DNA of 64,000 nucleotides, from contig JAPKAV010000004.1 of the NCBI GenBank assembly GCA_028825115.1, positions 1 through 64,000 of the forward strand. The letters run 5' to 3'. Positions 1 to 9,540 of this stretch are shown one piece after another. Numbering within the stretch: the first letter of the stretch is position 1; each line of letters opens with the position of its first letter. Source of the DNA: Candidatus Nanopelagicales bacterium. GTDB taxonomy: Bacteria; Actinomycetota; Actinomycetes; S36-B12. Position numbers and translations under genes: made by a program. The notes under the pieces were generated by a model, which was given only the letters and a program-made list of their open reading frames with translations, was not told where the DNA came from and searched no databases.

Positions 1-2
1 TA

Positions 3-1139
3 ATTCTGCACGGGAAGGATCTGCTTCCCGTTGCCGGTGAATACACCCCCGCGGCAGTAACCAAAGGAATTACTGCTTTTCTGCGCAAACACTTGCCTGC
101 GTGCATCAACGAATCGCAATTGCCAACTGTTGTGCTCGAGAACGACGACCCGCGCAGCCCGTTTGCTCCACGCATTGATGCAGAACTAGTTCAAGGTAGA
201 CCGCCAGGGTTTTGTACCGGTTGCCCCGAGCGTCCAATTTTTGCGGCTCTTAAGTTAGCGGAGCGCGAAGTCGGCACACACATCGTCAGTGCGGATATCG
301 GCTGCCACCTGTTCTCTATCAATGCCCCTTTTAACCTTGGTGCAACCACAATGGGGTACGGCCTCGGCTCCGCCAGCGGAGCTGCATTTAATGCCAAAGA
401 TGCAGACAAGCGCACCATCGCCTTCATGGGTGACGGTGGCTTTTGGCACAACGGGCTCACGAGTGGAGTCGGAAACGCGGTGTTCAACGAAAATGATCAG
501 CTACTGGTTATTGTCGACAACGACTACAGTGCGGCAACCGGTGGCCAAGACCTTCTATCCTCTCATTCCACCAGTGCCTTACGCTCAACAAAACATCCTA
601 TTGAACGAGCGGTCCGCGGTATCGGCGTGAAGTGGTCGCGCACCATGACCAACACGTACCAAGTTGCTAAAATGCGGGACCTTTTTAAGGAAGCTCTCAC
701 CACCACACAAAAGGGCCCCAAAGTCATCGTCGCCCAAAGTGAATGCACTCTAAACCGTGAACGGCGAGAAAAACCAGCACGGGCCAAGAAGATCAAGGAA
801 GGTAAGCGGGTTATTCGTGAACGTTACGGGGTTGACCCAGAAACCTGCACTGGCGACCGTTCTTGCATTCGAATCTCCGGCTGTCCATCACTCACAATTG
901 GACCCAACCCCGACCCAATGCGTAATGACCCCATTGCAACAGTCCTGGATTCATGCGTGGGTTGTGGTCTTTGTGGGGAGAATGCACATGCGGCTGCCTT
1001 ATGCCCTTCGTTCTACAGCACCGAGGTGATCTATAACCCGAACCGGTGGGACAAGACAAAATTGGTATTTCGGAAAAAATATATTGGTCTTCTTCAGAGA
1101 AGTATTGAGAAACAACGCGTGGGAATCGACGCCGGATGA
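3..1139 (+). CDS. iorA: Indolepyruvate ferredoxin oxidoreductase alpha subunit-like (IorA), 5'-truncated by window edge
   Basis: Frame is open from base 3 through the listed TTG start at 93 (LHGKDLLPVAGEYTPAAVTKGITAFLRKH...). PPGFCTGCPERPIFAAL motif, TPP-binding region (GDGGFWHNGL...DND), C-terminal Cys-rich ferredoxin motif SCVGCGLCGE. Confidence 0.85.
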   Translation: MLHGKDLLPVAGEYTPAAVTKGITAFLRKHLPACINESQLPTVVLENDDPRSPFAPRIDAELVQGRPPGFCTGCPERPIFAALKLAEREVGTHIVSADIGCHLFSINAPFNLGATTMGYGLGSASGAAFNAKDADKRTIAFMGDGGFWHNGLTSGVGNAVFNENDQLLVIVDNDYSAATGGQDLLSSHSTSALRSTKHPIERAVRGIGVKWSRTMTNTYQVAKMRDLFKEALTTTQKGPKVIVAQSECTLNRERREKPARAKKIKEGKRVIRERYGVDPETCTGDRSCIRISGCPSLTIGPNPDPMRNDPIATVLDSCVGCGLCGENAHAAALCPSFYSTEVIYNPNRWDKTKLVFRKKYIGLLQRSIEKQRVGIDAG

Positions 1140-2743
1140 CAACTACCCAGGCGTCGAGACCAGCACCCACTGTCACCCGTCCGATCACCATGGCAATCTT
1201 GGCCATGGGTGGCGAAGGTGGCGGCGTCTTAGCGGATTGGGTCGTCAAAGTCGCCGAGATGAACGACTACTACGCACAGAACACCTCGGTTGCAGGCGTA
1301 GCTCAACGCACTGGGGCAACTGTTTACTATGTTGAAATACTCCCCAAGCCCAACGTGGGCGATCCCATCCAAGAACCAATTCTGAGCACCATGCCCACAC
1401 CTGGACAGGTTGATATTGTTGTGGCTTCGGAGTTGATGGAATCTGGCCGAGCAATTCAACGTGGTTTCTGCACGCCTGAGCGCACTACTCTGATTACGTC
1501 GACAAATCGCGTGTACTCCATGCCTGAGCGCACAGCAATGGGTGACGGTCGGATTGAGTCACAAGAGATTATTGACGCCGGCAAGGTTTCCTGCAAGAGG
1601 TTCATTCGGGCCGACTTCAATAAACTTGCACTCGACCACCGCAGTGTCATTAGTGCTTCACTTTTCGGTGCTATCGCTGCCGCTGAAGTAATTCCCTTTA
1701 CCCGGGAACAATGCGAGGAGGTTATTCGCACGGGGGGCAAGGGCATTGAAGCCAGCCTCGCGGCGTTCAATTCCGGGTTTGATGCTGCACTGGCTTCTGA
1801 ACGCCCTGTAGTTGAAATCACAATCGGTACCCGACCCCCTGAGGCGAAAGAAGACGGGCCAGACCCTGAGTTTGAGCGCGCGGCAATCGAGGACCCGATG
1901 TCTCTGGTTGGTCCAAAACTTCACCAGTGCGCGCAGCGGATTCTTAACGAATTTCCATCACAAGCACGCTACATGCTTGTTGAAGGAATTAGACGGTGCG
2001 CCGAGTATCAAGATGCGCGTTACGCCGAGCAGTATCTGGATCGAGTTGCCCGGGTGTGTGAAATTGACACCACCCCTGACCAAAAGCTCACTTTAGAGTG
2101 CGCTCGCTACACCGCCCTCTGGATGACCTATGAGGACACAATCCGGGTGGCATTCCATAAGACTCGAAAAGTGCGTTTCGACCGGGTCAAAGAAGAATCT
2201 CGCGCGACCGACTCAGAGATGATACAAATTCGCGAGTTCCTTCATCCGCAGGTAGAAGAAATCACCGATACTTTGCCCACTGTATTGGGTCGGTGGTTAT
2301 TGAACTCCAAGCCATTTCAATGGCTTGTCTACAAAATTACCAACCGAGGCATCAAGATTCAGACTTCTTCCGTGTGGGGGTTCACGGTTCTGTTTCTGCT
2401 AGCCAAACTTCGTCCTATTCGCCGCAGATCACTTCGTTTTGGTGTTGAGCAGGAGCGTATTGATTCCTGGCTCACGACAGTTGTGGGTCTTGCCGGATCA
2501 CCAGCAGGGGATCAAGAGCTGGCCTACCAGGTATGTTTGTGTCAACAATTAATCAAGGGATACGGTGCTACTCACGCAAACGGGCTCCGAAACTTCAATG
2601 GGATTATTGGCTACCTTCCCCAGGCCGCAAAATCAGCAGATCCTGCTAAGCGGATCCTCGAATTACGCGGGTCCGCTCTGTATGACGAAACCGGTGCGGC
2701 GTTGCGACAAGACTTGGAAAAACTCCCAGTCAATAATGTATAA
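1136..2743 (+). CDS. iorB: Indolepyruvate ferredoxin oxidoreductase beta subunit-like (IorB) with long C-terminal extension (DUF6537-like)
   Basis: MAILAMGGEGGGVLADWVVKVAE...TSVAGVAQRTGATVYYVEI is the 2-oxoacid oxidoreductase gamma/beta signature; ATGA overlap with iorA. Confidence 0.85.
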   Translation: MTTTQASRPAPTVTRPITMAILAMGGEGGGVLADWVVKVAEMNDYYAQNTSVAGVAQRTGATVYYVEILPKPNVGDPIQEPILSTMPTPGQVDIVVASELMESGRAIQRGFCTPERTTLITSTNRVYSMPERTAMGDGRIESQEIIDAGKVSCKRFIRADFNKLALDHRSVISASLFGAIAAAEVIPFTREQCEEVIRTGGKGIEASLAAFNSGFDAALASERPVVEITIGTRPPEAKEDGPDPEFERAAIEDPMSLVGPKLHQCAQRILNEFPSQARYMLVEGIRRCAEYQDARYAEQYLDRVARVCEIDTTPDQKLTLECARYTALWMTYEDTIRVAFHKTRKVRFDRVKEESRATDSEMIQIREFLHPQVEEITDTLPTVLGRWLLNSKPFQWLVYKITNRGIKIQTSSVWGFTVLFLLAKLRPIRRRSLRFGVEQERIDSWLTTVVGLAGSPAGDQELAYQVCLCQQLIKGYGATHANGLRNFNGIIGYLPQAAKSADPAKRILELRGSALYDETGAALRQDLEKLPVNNV

Positions 2744-2746
2744 AAA

Positions 2747-2776
2747 TCCCCGGCCACTTCGCGCAGGGGCCGGGGA
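2747..2776. terminator. Bidirectional terminator-like hairpin between convergent iorB and cyclase genes
   Basis: TCCCCGGCC / GGCCGGGGA perfect 9-bp arms with 12-nt loop, A-rich on the left side. Confidence 0.75.
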
Positions 2777-2803
2777 CAATTAAATGAGTGGGTGTGACTG
2801 CGG

Positions 2804-3574
2804 CTATTTGCTGACCAGTGCCAACACGCGGCACGGGCTTCCAGAGCCTTTAACAATCGGCAGCGGTGCAACTACGAGCACAGCACCAGTTGTTGGTAAC
2901 TTGTCAAGATTTCTCAATTGGGTCACGCCAACTTTATTGGCTCCCATAAACATGTTGTGGCATGGAAATGGTGGATCGAAAGTCATTGCGCCACCCGCGT
3001 CAGTGCCAACGGTCTCGACGCCCCAACCAAGAATCTTTGACTCGGCGAGGTACTTCGCTGCTGCAGGTGCCACACCTGGGGTGTGTGGCCCATTTTCATC
3101 GGCATTGGCAAATGCTTCGGGATCATCTCCGTAGCGAGACCAGCCTGTGCGAAACAGGACCCAGGAGTGCGGCGGAATTGAACCGTTCTCTGCTTCCCAA
3201 GCTTTCACATCTTCCAGGGTGAGGCAGTAGTCAGGATCTGCTTCAACTTCGGCGACTTTATCAATAATGACGGCTGGTCCCACAAGGCGTTGGACGGGGA
3301 TTTGGCTGACGTCGTCATTATCTTTCCCGGATACCCAGTGAATAGGTGCGTCGACGTGTGTGCCGGTGTGCTCACCGGAGTGGAAGTTGTTCCAGTACCA
3401 GAAAGGCCCACGCTCGTCGTAATGACTGATTTCTTCGAGTTCAAAGACTGCTGTCTGTCCGAATTCCGGTGGCAGCGCCAGTCTCGGAGTTTCTGAGTGC
3501 AGGGGTGAAGTCAAGTCGATGACTTGAACCGAACCATCGACAAGTCCAGCGGCCAATGTATTGAGGTCTGACAT
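2804..3574 (-). CDS. Cyclase family metal-dependent hydrolase, isatin hydrolase/kynurenine formamidase-like
   Basis: VIDLTSPLHSETPRLALPPEFGQ and GEHTGTHVDAPIHWVSGKD (HxGTHxDxPxHW metal motif of the cyclase family), ETVGTDAG. Confidence 0.8.
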   Translation of the reverse strand: MSDLNTLAAGLVDGSVQVIDLTSPLHSETPRLALPPEFGQTAVFELEEISHYDERGPFWYWNNFHSGEHTGTHVDAPIHWVSGKDNDDVSQIPVQRLVGPAVIIDKVAEVEADPDYCLTLEDVKAWEAENGSIPPHSWVLFRTGWSRYGDDPEAFANADENGPHTPGVAPAAAKYLAESKILGWGVETVGTDAGGAMTFDPPFPCHNMFMGANKVGVTQLRNLDKLPTTGAVLVVAPLPIVKGSGSPCRVLALVSK

Positions 3575-3618
3575 AGTTTTTATCCTTCCATTTTCGATGT
3601 GACCATATTGTGTCGGTT

Positions 3619-5976
3619 TTATTGGTTCGGCCGCCAGCGTTTCGGCCGATTGGTCAGTTTTTCTGGTGCCTGTAACTCCAGTCGAGGTTTCGGATCCTCA
3701 TTGCGTCCAGCAGGTGGCTTGCGACTACCCGCCTCGTATTGATTAGGCCACTTGACCCCGTAGTCCTGTTCAGCTGCCGCATGTAAGGTCCAGGCCGGGT
3801 CATAAAGATGTGGTCTCCCCAGTGCGCACAGATCTGCTCGACCGGCAGCGATAATTGTGTTGACGTCATCCCAACTGCTAATCGAGCCGACAGCCATTGT
3901 TGCTACTCCCGTTACGTTACGAATTCGATCAGCAAAGGGGGTCTGAAAGGAGCGCCCGTACGCAGGTCGTGCTTTCGGAGTGGTTTGGCCGGACGATACG
4001 TCGACAATATCAACTCCGTGTTCGGAAAACACCCGTGCAATCTCTACTGATTCCTCAACAGATAAGCCCTCGGGCACCCAGTCTGAAGCTGAGATTCGCA
4101 CGCTCATGGGTTTGGCTTGAGGCCACACGGCTCTGATCGCATCAAAAACTTCGAGTGGGAACCGCATCCGGTTTTCCAAGCTGCCACCGTATTCGTCGGT
4201 GCGGTTATTGCTCACCGGGGTGAGGAAACTCGACATGAGATACCCGTGTGCACAGTGATACTCCAAGAGGTCGAACCCCGCCTCGTCCGCATTCTTGGCG
4301 GAAACCACGAAGTCCGCGAGCACTGCATCCATATCCGACCGGGTCATTTCCCGCGGCACCTGGCTATTTGGGAGATATGGAATCGCAGATGCGCTCATGA
4401 TCTCCCAATTCCCGTCGTCCAGTGGTTGGTCAATGCCCTCCCACATCAATTTGGTTGAACCTTTCCGGCCAGAATGACCAAGTTGCAAACCAATTTTTGA
4501 TTCAGTGGTGTGCACAAAATCAACAATCTTCTTCCAAGCGTTAACCTGTTCGGTGTTCCAAATTCCACCGCAGCCCTGGGTAATCCGGCCCTGCTCTGAG
4601 ATGCACACCATTTCGGTCATGACCAATCCGGCTCCACCTAATGCGCGTGAACCCAGATGCACCATGTGGAAGTCGCCAGGTACCCCATCTACTGAGCAGT
4701 ACATGTCCATGGGTGAGACAACAACCCGATTGGGAAGTTCAAGCCCACGCATGCGAAACGGCAAGAACATGGGGGGCCGGGGAGTTGTTCCTTGCGGGAC
4801 ACGACCTTGTGAAATCTCGTTGCGTAATAGCCAGGAATCGACTTCGTGCACAAATGCTGGGTCTCGTTCTAGGAGGTTGTCGTAGGTGATTCGTCGACTA
4901 CGAGTCATCAGGTTGAATGCGAATTGGACCGGCTCCTGATTGGAGTATTGAGCCATTTCCTCAAACCACTCCATGCTGGCCTGTGCTGAGCGCTGCGTGC
5001 TCTTTACTACCGGTAAGCGCTCCTCGTCGTACGCTTTCAGTGCCGTTTCGATACTGGGCTGCTCCTGAATACACGCAGCTAAGCTCAATGCGTCTTCCAT
5101 TGCGAGCTTGGTTCCTGATCCGATGCTGAAGTGTGCAGTGTGTGCAGAGTCACCGAGAAGCGCCATATTTTCTTTGACGAGAGTTTTGTTTCGGATAGTG
5201 TGAAAAGTAACCCATTTACTGTTATTTACCACAAGTTTATGACCCGCAAGAACATCAGCAAATAGTTCTTCCACGCGTTGGACACTCTCCATGTCGCTGA
5301 CACCCGGAGGCAAAGATTCGGATTCAAATTTGTCGAAGCCAGCATTGTGCCACACGTCTTCATTCATTTCGATAATAAAAGTGCTTGATTTTTCGTCCAT
5401 GGGGTACGCGTGTACTTGCATTACTCCGTACTCGGTGTTGCGGATAAAGAACTCAAACGCTTCAAAAACTAAATCTGTTCCCAGCCACATGAATTTGCAT
5501 TTGCGCGGATCAACGGTGGTTCCGAAATCGGACTCAAATTCAGATCGAATAGCGCTGTTGATTCCATCGCTTGCGAGTACTAGATCGTAGTTCGCCATCA
5601 ATTCACTGACTGGAGGAGCTTCAGTGTTGAAGTGCACGGGAACACCGTGGTCCTTTGCGCGCCTCTGTAATACGTGTAGTAATTCCTTGCGACTCATTGC
5701 CGCAAAGCCATTCCCTCCGATGGCGAATTTGGATCCGTCGATATCAACGTCCACGTCACCCCAATAAGCAAATGATTTTCCCATGTCCTCGAAAACGGAT
5801 TGGTCTGATGCCTTGATGCCGCTCAGCGTTTGATCCGAAAAAACCACCCCAAAACCGAATGTGTCGTCCGGTGCGTTGCGTTCCCAGACTGTTATATCCG
5901 CCTGTGGATCGATTTGCTTGATCAACGATGAGAAGTACAACCCCCCGGGCCCCGCCCCAACTACTGCTATTTTCAC
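3619..5976 (-). CDS. Bifunctional FAD monooxygenase / Old Yellow Enzyme fusion (2-aminobenzoyl-CoA monooxygenase/reductase or salicylyl-CoA 5-hydroxylase/oxidoreductase type)
   Basis: N-terminal [17 protein letters not shown]-binding motif and [26 protein letters not shown]-terminal OYE half [20 protein letters not shown]...[12 protein letters not shown]...RPHLYDP. 785 aa. Confidence 0.87.
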   Translation of the reverse strand: MKIAVVGAGPGGLYFSSLIKQIDPQADITVWERNAPDDTFGFGVVFSDQTLSGIKASDQSVFEDMGKSFAYWGDVDVDIDGSKFAIGGNGFAAMSRKELLHVLQRRAKDHGVPVHFNTEAPPVSELMANYDLVLASDGINSAIRSEFESDFGTTVDPRKCKFMWLGTDLVFEAFEFFIRNTEYGVMQVHAYPMDEKSSTFIIEMNEDVWHNAGFDKFESESLPPGVSDMESVQRVEELFADVLAGHKLVVNNSKWVTFHTIRNKTLVKENMALLGDSAHTAHFSIGSGTKLAMEDALSLAACIQEQPSIETALKAYDEERLPVVKSTQRSAQASMEWFEEMAQYSNQEPVQFAFNLMTRSRRITYDNLLERDPAFVHEVDSWLLRNEISQGRVPQGTTPRPPMFLPFRMRGLELPNRVVVSPMDMYCSVDGVPGDFHMVHLGSRALGGAGLVMTEMVCISEQGRITQGCGGIWNTEQVNAWKKIVDFVHTTESKIGLQLGHSGRKGSTKLMWEGIDQPLDDGNWEIMSASAIPYLPNSQVPREMTRSDMDAVLADFVVSAKNADEAGFDLLEYHCAHGYLMSSFLTPVSNNRTDEYGGSLENRMRFPLEVFDAIRAVWPQAKPMSVRISASDWVPEGLSVEESVEIARVFSEHGVDIVDVSSGQTTPKARPAYGRSFQTPFADRIRNVTGVATMAVGSISSWDDVNTIIAAGRADLCALGRPHLYDPAWTLHAAAEQDYGVKWPNQYEAGSRKPPAGRNEDPKPRLELQAPEKLTNRPKRWRPNQ

Positions 5977-6009
5977 AGACTTATTTACCTCTCACGATTT
6001 TCGACATTT

Positions 6010-6033
6010 ATAGTCTTGCGTGTTTTTGACTAT
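6010..6033. promoter_or_regulatory. Possible operator in divergent promoter region
   Basis: ATAGTC-N12-GACTAT inverted repeat between the divergent monooxygenase and SDR genes. Confidence 0.3.
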
Positions 6034-6109
6034 CGCCAATAGTACGATATATCTCACCGTGAGCAACCTTTTCACGAAAATCGCCGACAAACTAGGCAAG
6101 GATACCCCT

Positions 6110-6913
6110 ATGACTACACGATCCCCCTATGTATCCGAGCGATTCACCGACCGGGTGGCGGTGGTCACCGGAGGGGCGGGCGGACTAGGAATGGCGATCG
6201 CGCGGGCTTATAGCTCCGAAGGTGGCCGGGTCGCGATTTTTGATGCCAACCTTGATGCCGTATCGAGCGGGATCGCCTCTCTGCAGAAGGCTGGGGTCTC
6301 ACCCCACAGTCTCTTAGGCCTGCATGTTGATGTGAAAGATTCCAGCGCCGTGCACCAAGCGATGTCCCAAGTCGCCGAAAATTTCGGGCGGATTGATTCG
6401 TTGATCGCTGCGGCCGGCGGCAGCGTAGGAACACCCACGAAACTAGAAGAAATTACGCCAGAGGACCTCGACTTAGTTATCGACGTCAACATTAAAGGGA
6501 CTTATCACTGTAGTGCAGCCATCGTTCCTTTCCTTAAAGCACAGGGCGGTGGTTCGATTGTCACCTTTAGTTCGATTGGCGGCAGGAGCACCAGCCCGGT
6601 CACGGGAATTCCCTACGCAGCGGCCAAGGCCGGGATTCTCGGATTGACCCGCAGATTAGCCCGGGAAGTGGGACCGAACAATATCCGGGTTAATGCAATT
6701 GCACCGGGGTTATTCCTTACCGATCGACTTCAAGGAACATTTGACTCCATGAGTGAGCAGGACCGCAACGAAGTCCTCGATTCAATTCCACTGCACCGGA
6801 TGCCCGATCTGCGCGAATGTGTGGATCCAGTTCTCTTTCTCGCCAGTGACGCTGCTTCCTACATCACGGGAGTGGTTCTTGATATTAACGGCGGAAGATT
6901 TATGTCCGGCTGA
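6110..6913 (+). CDS. SDR family oxidoreductase
   Basis: VAVVTGGAGGLGMAIA, YAAAKAGILGLTR, GVVLDINGGRFMSG. ATG at 6110 gives the usual SDR N-terminus; the 6020 start looks too long. Confidence 0.88.
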   Translation: MTTRSPYVSERFTDRVAVVTGGAGGLGMAIARAYSSEGGRVAIFDANLDAVSSGIASLQKAGVSPHSLLGLHVDVKDSSAVHQAMSQVAENFGRIDSLIAAAGGSVGTPTKLEEITPEDLDLVIDVNIKGTYHCSAAIVPFLKAQGGGSIVTFSSIGGRSTSPVTGIPYAAAKAGILGLTRRLAREVGPNNIRVNAIAPGLFLTDRLQGTFDSMSEQDRNEVLDSIPLHRMPDLRECVDPVLFLASDAASYITGVVLDINGGRFMSG

Positions 6914-7946
6914 GAAACGGGACCCGAAATTCTTTTCCACCCGTTACACCCCTGGGTCTCCAAATCAAAATAACCACCAAAGCGGCCGCTATAACCAACC
7001 CTCGGACACCATTGGGCAGTGTGAATTCGATACTCCCGAGCGTGACTCCGCCTTCAAAGACGAGAAGTACTTGGCCAATTGCCGTCACCAGAATTGTTCC
7101 CACGACCGCCCCCCACACACTCGAAGCTCCGCCAATCACGAGCATCGCCAATGTCGTGAAAGTGAACCCTAGATAAAAATCCCGGGCGCTCACGGCACCG
7201 GCATGGTGGGCGTACATTGCACCGCTGAGCGCCGCGATTCCACCTGATGCGGTGAAGAAAAGTACCCGCAACCGCCAGATACTCGCACCTAAAGCGCGGG
7301 CTGCAAGTGCGTCTTCGCGCGTGGCACGCAACAATCTTCCTCGACGTGAAATGCCAATCAAGTACACAACAATCATGACCAAAACTGCAATCGCAATGGA
7401 TTCGTCAATAAAACCAAACTTGGGAACTTGGGGCATCACCTGCGGACCTGGGCCGATTAACTTCCAGTTGAACAATACGTTGTCTGCAACCATCAATACA
7501 GCGAAAGTTGCTATTCCCGCGGCCAAGCCACTGAGTCGCATCAAGAAAAGTCCAGTAATGAATGCGAGGAACGCCCCAATTGCAACTGCAATGACCAGGC
7601 TGGGGTAGATCCCCATATTGATCATCTTTAGTGGCTCCCAGAGTTCGTCCAACACGTTTTCTTTGATCCGTACGGGCACTGTGAGAAGTCCTGTGGCAAA
7701 TCCACCGACCATAGCGAAGGCAGCTTGTCCAAAAGACAAAACACCACTGTTACCGATGAGAACTTGAAGGGCTAGCACCATGACAAGAAGTGCCAGAGTT
7801 CCTTCAGTGAGAAAAGCAAATGATGCCGACACTGAACTCGCGGCGTAGGCAACAATCACCACGACGACAATCGGTCCGAGCAGTTGCTGCCACTGGAACC
7901 GGGTTACTCCCGGTAGTTGACTTGACGGCAGGAGATCGTTCGACAT
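6900..7946 (-). CDS. livM: Branched-chain amino acid-type ABC transporter permease (LivM family)
   Basis: Hydrophobic LivM-type protein (ALQVLIGNSGVLSFGQAAFAMVGGF...GASSVWGAVVGT); in a livKGFHM-like gene set. Confidence 0.88.
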   Translation of the reverse strand: MSNDLLPSSQLPGVTRFQWQQLLGPIVVVVIVAYAASSVSASFAFLTEGTLALLVMVLALQVLIGNSGVLSFGQAAFAMVGGFATGLLTVPVRIKENVLDELWEPLKMINMGIYPSLVIAVAIGAFLAFITGLFLMRLSGLAAGIATFAVLMVADNVLFNWKLIGPGPQVMPQVPKFGFIDESIAIAVLVMIVVYLIGISRRGRLLRATREDALAARALGASIWRLRVLFFTASGGIAALSGAMYAHHAGAVSARDFYLGFTFTTLAMLVIGGASSVWGAVVGTILVTAIGQVLLVFEGGVTLGSIEFTLPNGVRGLVIAAALVVILIWRPRGVTGGKEFRVPFLSRT

Positions 7947-8818
7947 TACACACGCTCCTTGACTGCTTTATTGGAAATTAAGCCGCCAGGCCTCACCAAT
8001 AAAACGATGATGACCAAAATGAAAAGCCAGGTATATGTGTAAATTCGGTAGTTACCCAAGAATGAGTTCAGCAGACTGATCGTCGTGCCCACAGCGAAGC
8101 CACCCAGTGCAGCTCCCTGCAGGCTTCCGAGCCCACCAATCACGGTCCCCACGAGGGCCAGGATCGTGATGTTCACACCAAATAGTGGGTCGACCGACCC
8201 ACGTTGGGTCACCAAGACGAATGCAACCGCCGCCGCAAGGACACCACTGAATACAAATGCAGCGCCAATTACTCGGTTCGAACGGACACCGAGTAGCCGA
8301 GCTGTCTGAAAATCACTTGACGCAGCTCGAATTTGCAGGCCGAGAGTTGTTTTCTCGATAAAGAACCACATTCCACCAAGGAGCACCAGGGCAAGACCGA
8401 TAGTCACCAAACTTCCGCGCGTGATCGTGGTGTCCCCAAACTCAATGACTCCGGTCATCCACGGAGCGATCTGTCCCGAGAGTGGAAGCGCACCGAAAAT
8501 GACTTCATAGAGGCGCTGAAGGAACACGCTTACTCCGAAGGAAGCAATGAGTAACACGGAGGGTTCGGCTACCCGTAATCTTTTGAAGACACTGAATTCC
8601 ATTAGGAGAGCGAGGATGGCGGTTCCGGTTACGGCGATACTGATACTTATGGGTAAGCCCAAATCAATAGTTACTATTAATAGGTAGGCCCCGATCGCGA
8701 TTAGCTCACCGTGTGCAAAGTTTACCAACCGCATGACACCAAAAACCAATCCAATTCCGAGTGCGGCTAATCCGTACAGTCCGCCGTAACTGAGTGCATC
8801 GAGGATTGTCTGAATCAT
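7946..8818 (-). CDS. livH: Branched-chain amino acid-type ABC transporter permease (LivH family)
   Basis: GLYGLAALGIGLVFGVMRLVNFAHGELIAIGAY, a typical LivH N-terminus. Confidence 0.9.
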   Translation of the reverse strand: MIQTILDALSYGGLYGLAALGIGLVFGVMRLVNFAHGELIAIGAYLLIVTIDLGLPISISIAVTGTAILALLMEFSVFKRLRVAEPSVLLIASFGVSVFLQRLYEVIFGALPLSGQIAPWMTGVIEFGDTTITRGSLVTIGLALVLLGGMWFFIEKTTLGLQIRAASSDFQTARLLGVRSNRVIGAAFVFSGVLAAAVAFVLVTQRGSVDPLFGVNITILALVGTVIGGLGSLQGAALGGFAVGTTISLLNSFLGNYRIYTYTWLFILVIIVLLVRPGGLISNKAVKERV

Positions 8819-9540
8819 TCGAGGTCCTCTCCGGTACCGAAATATGCTGCTGCAAGCCTTGCTTCATCTTGAGCGTCTTCGCGTAAAAGTGTTGCCCGCA
8901 CGTGACCCTCACGGATGACGAGTGTGCGAGCGGCAATACTCATGACTAGGTGGGCGCGTTGCTCGACCACAATAATTGCTGTCCCTTGGTCTTGAATTCG
9001 ATTTAGCACACCGAATACGTCTTGAATAACGGTCGGCGACAAGCCAAGACTCGGTTCATCTAGCATGAGGAGTTTTGGTTCGGAGACCAGTGCGCGGGCA
9101 ATGGCGAGTTGTTGTTGTTGGCCACCGCTGAGCAATCCTGCCTGATGGCTTCGATGGGTGGTAAGAACCGGAAACAAATCAATTACTTCCTCGATTGCCT
9201 TCTGGGCTCCAGATTTTTCTCGCCGACCGGTGAGCCCTAAACGAAGGTTTTCATTGACGGTAAGGTCCGTGAAAATCGCGCGCCCCTCGGGCACTAGGGC
9301 CAGCCCTAATCGAACAATGTCTTCTGGGTTCTTGCTGCGAATCGATTCGCCCCCGAATTCAATAGTTCCGTGGGATGCTTTCACAGCCCCCGCGATCGCA
9401 CCGAGGAACGTTGATTTGCCTGCACCATTGGGCCCAACGATTCCTACGAGCTCACCTGGTTCGACCTTAATGTGTCCATTGAAAAGAACTTGAACTTTGC
9501 CGTAGCCAGCCTGAAGGTCTTTAACATTAAGCAGGCTCAT
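8815..9540 (-). CDS. livF: ABC transporter ATP-binding protein (LivF family)
   Basis: GPNGAGKST Walker A, LSGGQQQQLAIARAL signature, LLMLDEPSLGL. Confidence 0.92.
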   Translation of the reverse strand: MSLLNVKDLQAGYGKVQVLFNGHIKVEPGELVGIVGPNGAGKSTFLGAIAGAVKASHGTIEFGGESIRSKNPEDIVRLGLALVPEGRAIFTDLTVNENLRLGLTGRREKSGAQKAIEEVIDLFPVLTTHRSHQAGLLSGGQQQQLAIARALVSEPKLLMLDEPSLGLSPTVIQDVFGVLNRIQDQGTAIIVVEQRAHLVMSIAARTLVIREGHVRATLLREDAQDEARLAAAYFGTGEDLE

